This document shows positions 5,422 to 5,460 of a stretch of DNA of 5,460 bases, piece after piece; the stretch's first letter is position 1, and the number at the start of each line of letters is the position of its first letter. Under the pieces are notes generated by a model, which was not told where the DNA came from, ran no database searches, and saw only the letters and a list, made by a program, of their open reading frames with translations. The stretch lies in NCBI GenBank assembly GCA_019418225.1, contig DYCF01000087.1:1-5460 (forward strand), given 5' to 3'. Source of the DNA: Clostridiales bacterium (GTDB lineage: Bacteria > Bacillota > Clostridia > Lachnospirales > Cellulosilyticaceae). A program made the position numbers and the translations under genes.

Positions 5422-5460
5422 ATGTCATTAGTATCGCGACCATATTATTTAGATTTTCTT
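5422..5460 (+). CDS. 5' end of a gene, possibly an AAA/DUF4143-type ATPase
   Basis: ATG 5422 follows a strong ribosome binding site, AGGAGG (5409-5414), at seven bases. Only 13 codons are inside the window (MSLVSRPYYLDFL). The pattern 'SRPYYLDFL' resembles the short N-terminal segment that precedes the Walker A motif in AAA ATPases of the DUF4143 group, but no nucleotide-binding motif is visible before the window ends, so the family is a guess. The gene is preceded by a dense control region of three palindromic sites and an extended -10 promoter, which suggests tight, perhaps self-directed, regulation. That a gene starts here is well supported; its identity is not. Confidence 0.6.
   Translation, partial: MSLVSRPYYLDFL

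Overview
The window looks like a chromosomal segment from a low-GC bacterium. Strong purine-rich Shine-Dalgarno sites, TATAAT-type -10 boxes and U-tailed terminators suggest a Firmicutes-type host. A Veillonella-like Negativicute is my impression from overall style only and is not proven by any marker gene here.

Left part (1-1777). The end of an unrecognised gene runs in from the left edge and stops at 250, followed by a strong terminator hairpin. A promoter then leads to a small Phd/YefM-like antitoxin gene (450-695) with no toxin beside it. A very long hairpin (720-767) separates it from a convergent gene (792-1673, minus strand) for an exported protein of unknown function. A short divergent promoter region serves that gene and the tRNA gene that follows.

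Middle part (1778-5218). A complete tRNA-Arg(CCU) gene with promoter and terminator is followed by one large, apparently intact gene (start chosen at 2043, 934 aa). It encodes a single-polypeptide MmeI-like (type IIL) restriction-modification enzyme with nuclease, adenine methyltransferase and target-recognition parts fused. Behind it lie about 330 bases of decayed sequence with fragments of two small reading frames, then a second 3' half of a tRNA-Arg(CCU) gene (5174-5218) with its own terminator. The complete tRNA and the orphan 3' half share an 11-bp block at the anticodon loop. This is the layout left by site-specific integration into a tRNA gene, so 1810-5184 reads as a roughly 3.36-kb restriction-modification island that has no integrase of its own.

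Right part (5219-5460). Past the terminator, three near-palindromic sites with the core GGTTT-N2-AAACC are spaced exactly 40 bp centre to centre. They surround an extended -10 promoter and lie just before a strong ribosome binding site and the first 13 codons of a gene that leaves the window. It may be an AAA/DUF4143-type ATPase. The sites look like an operator array. They and the tRNA-bounded island are the two most interesting signals here.
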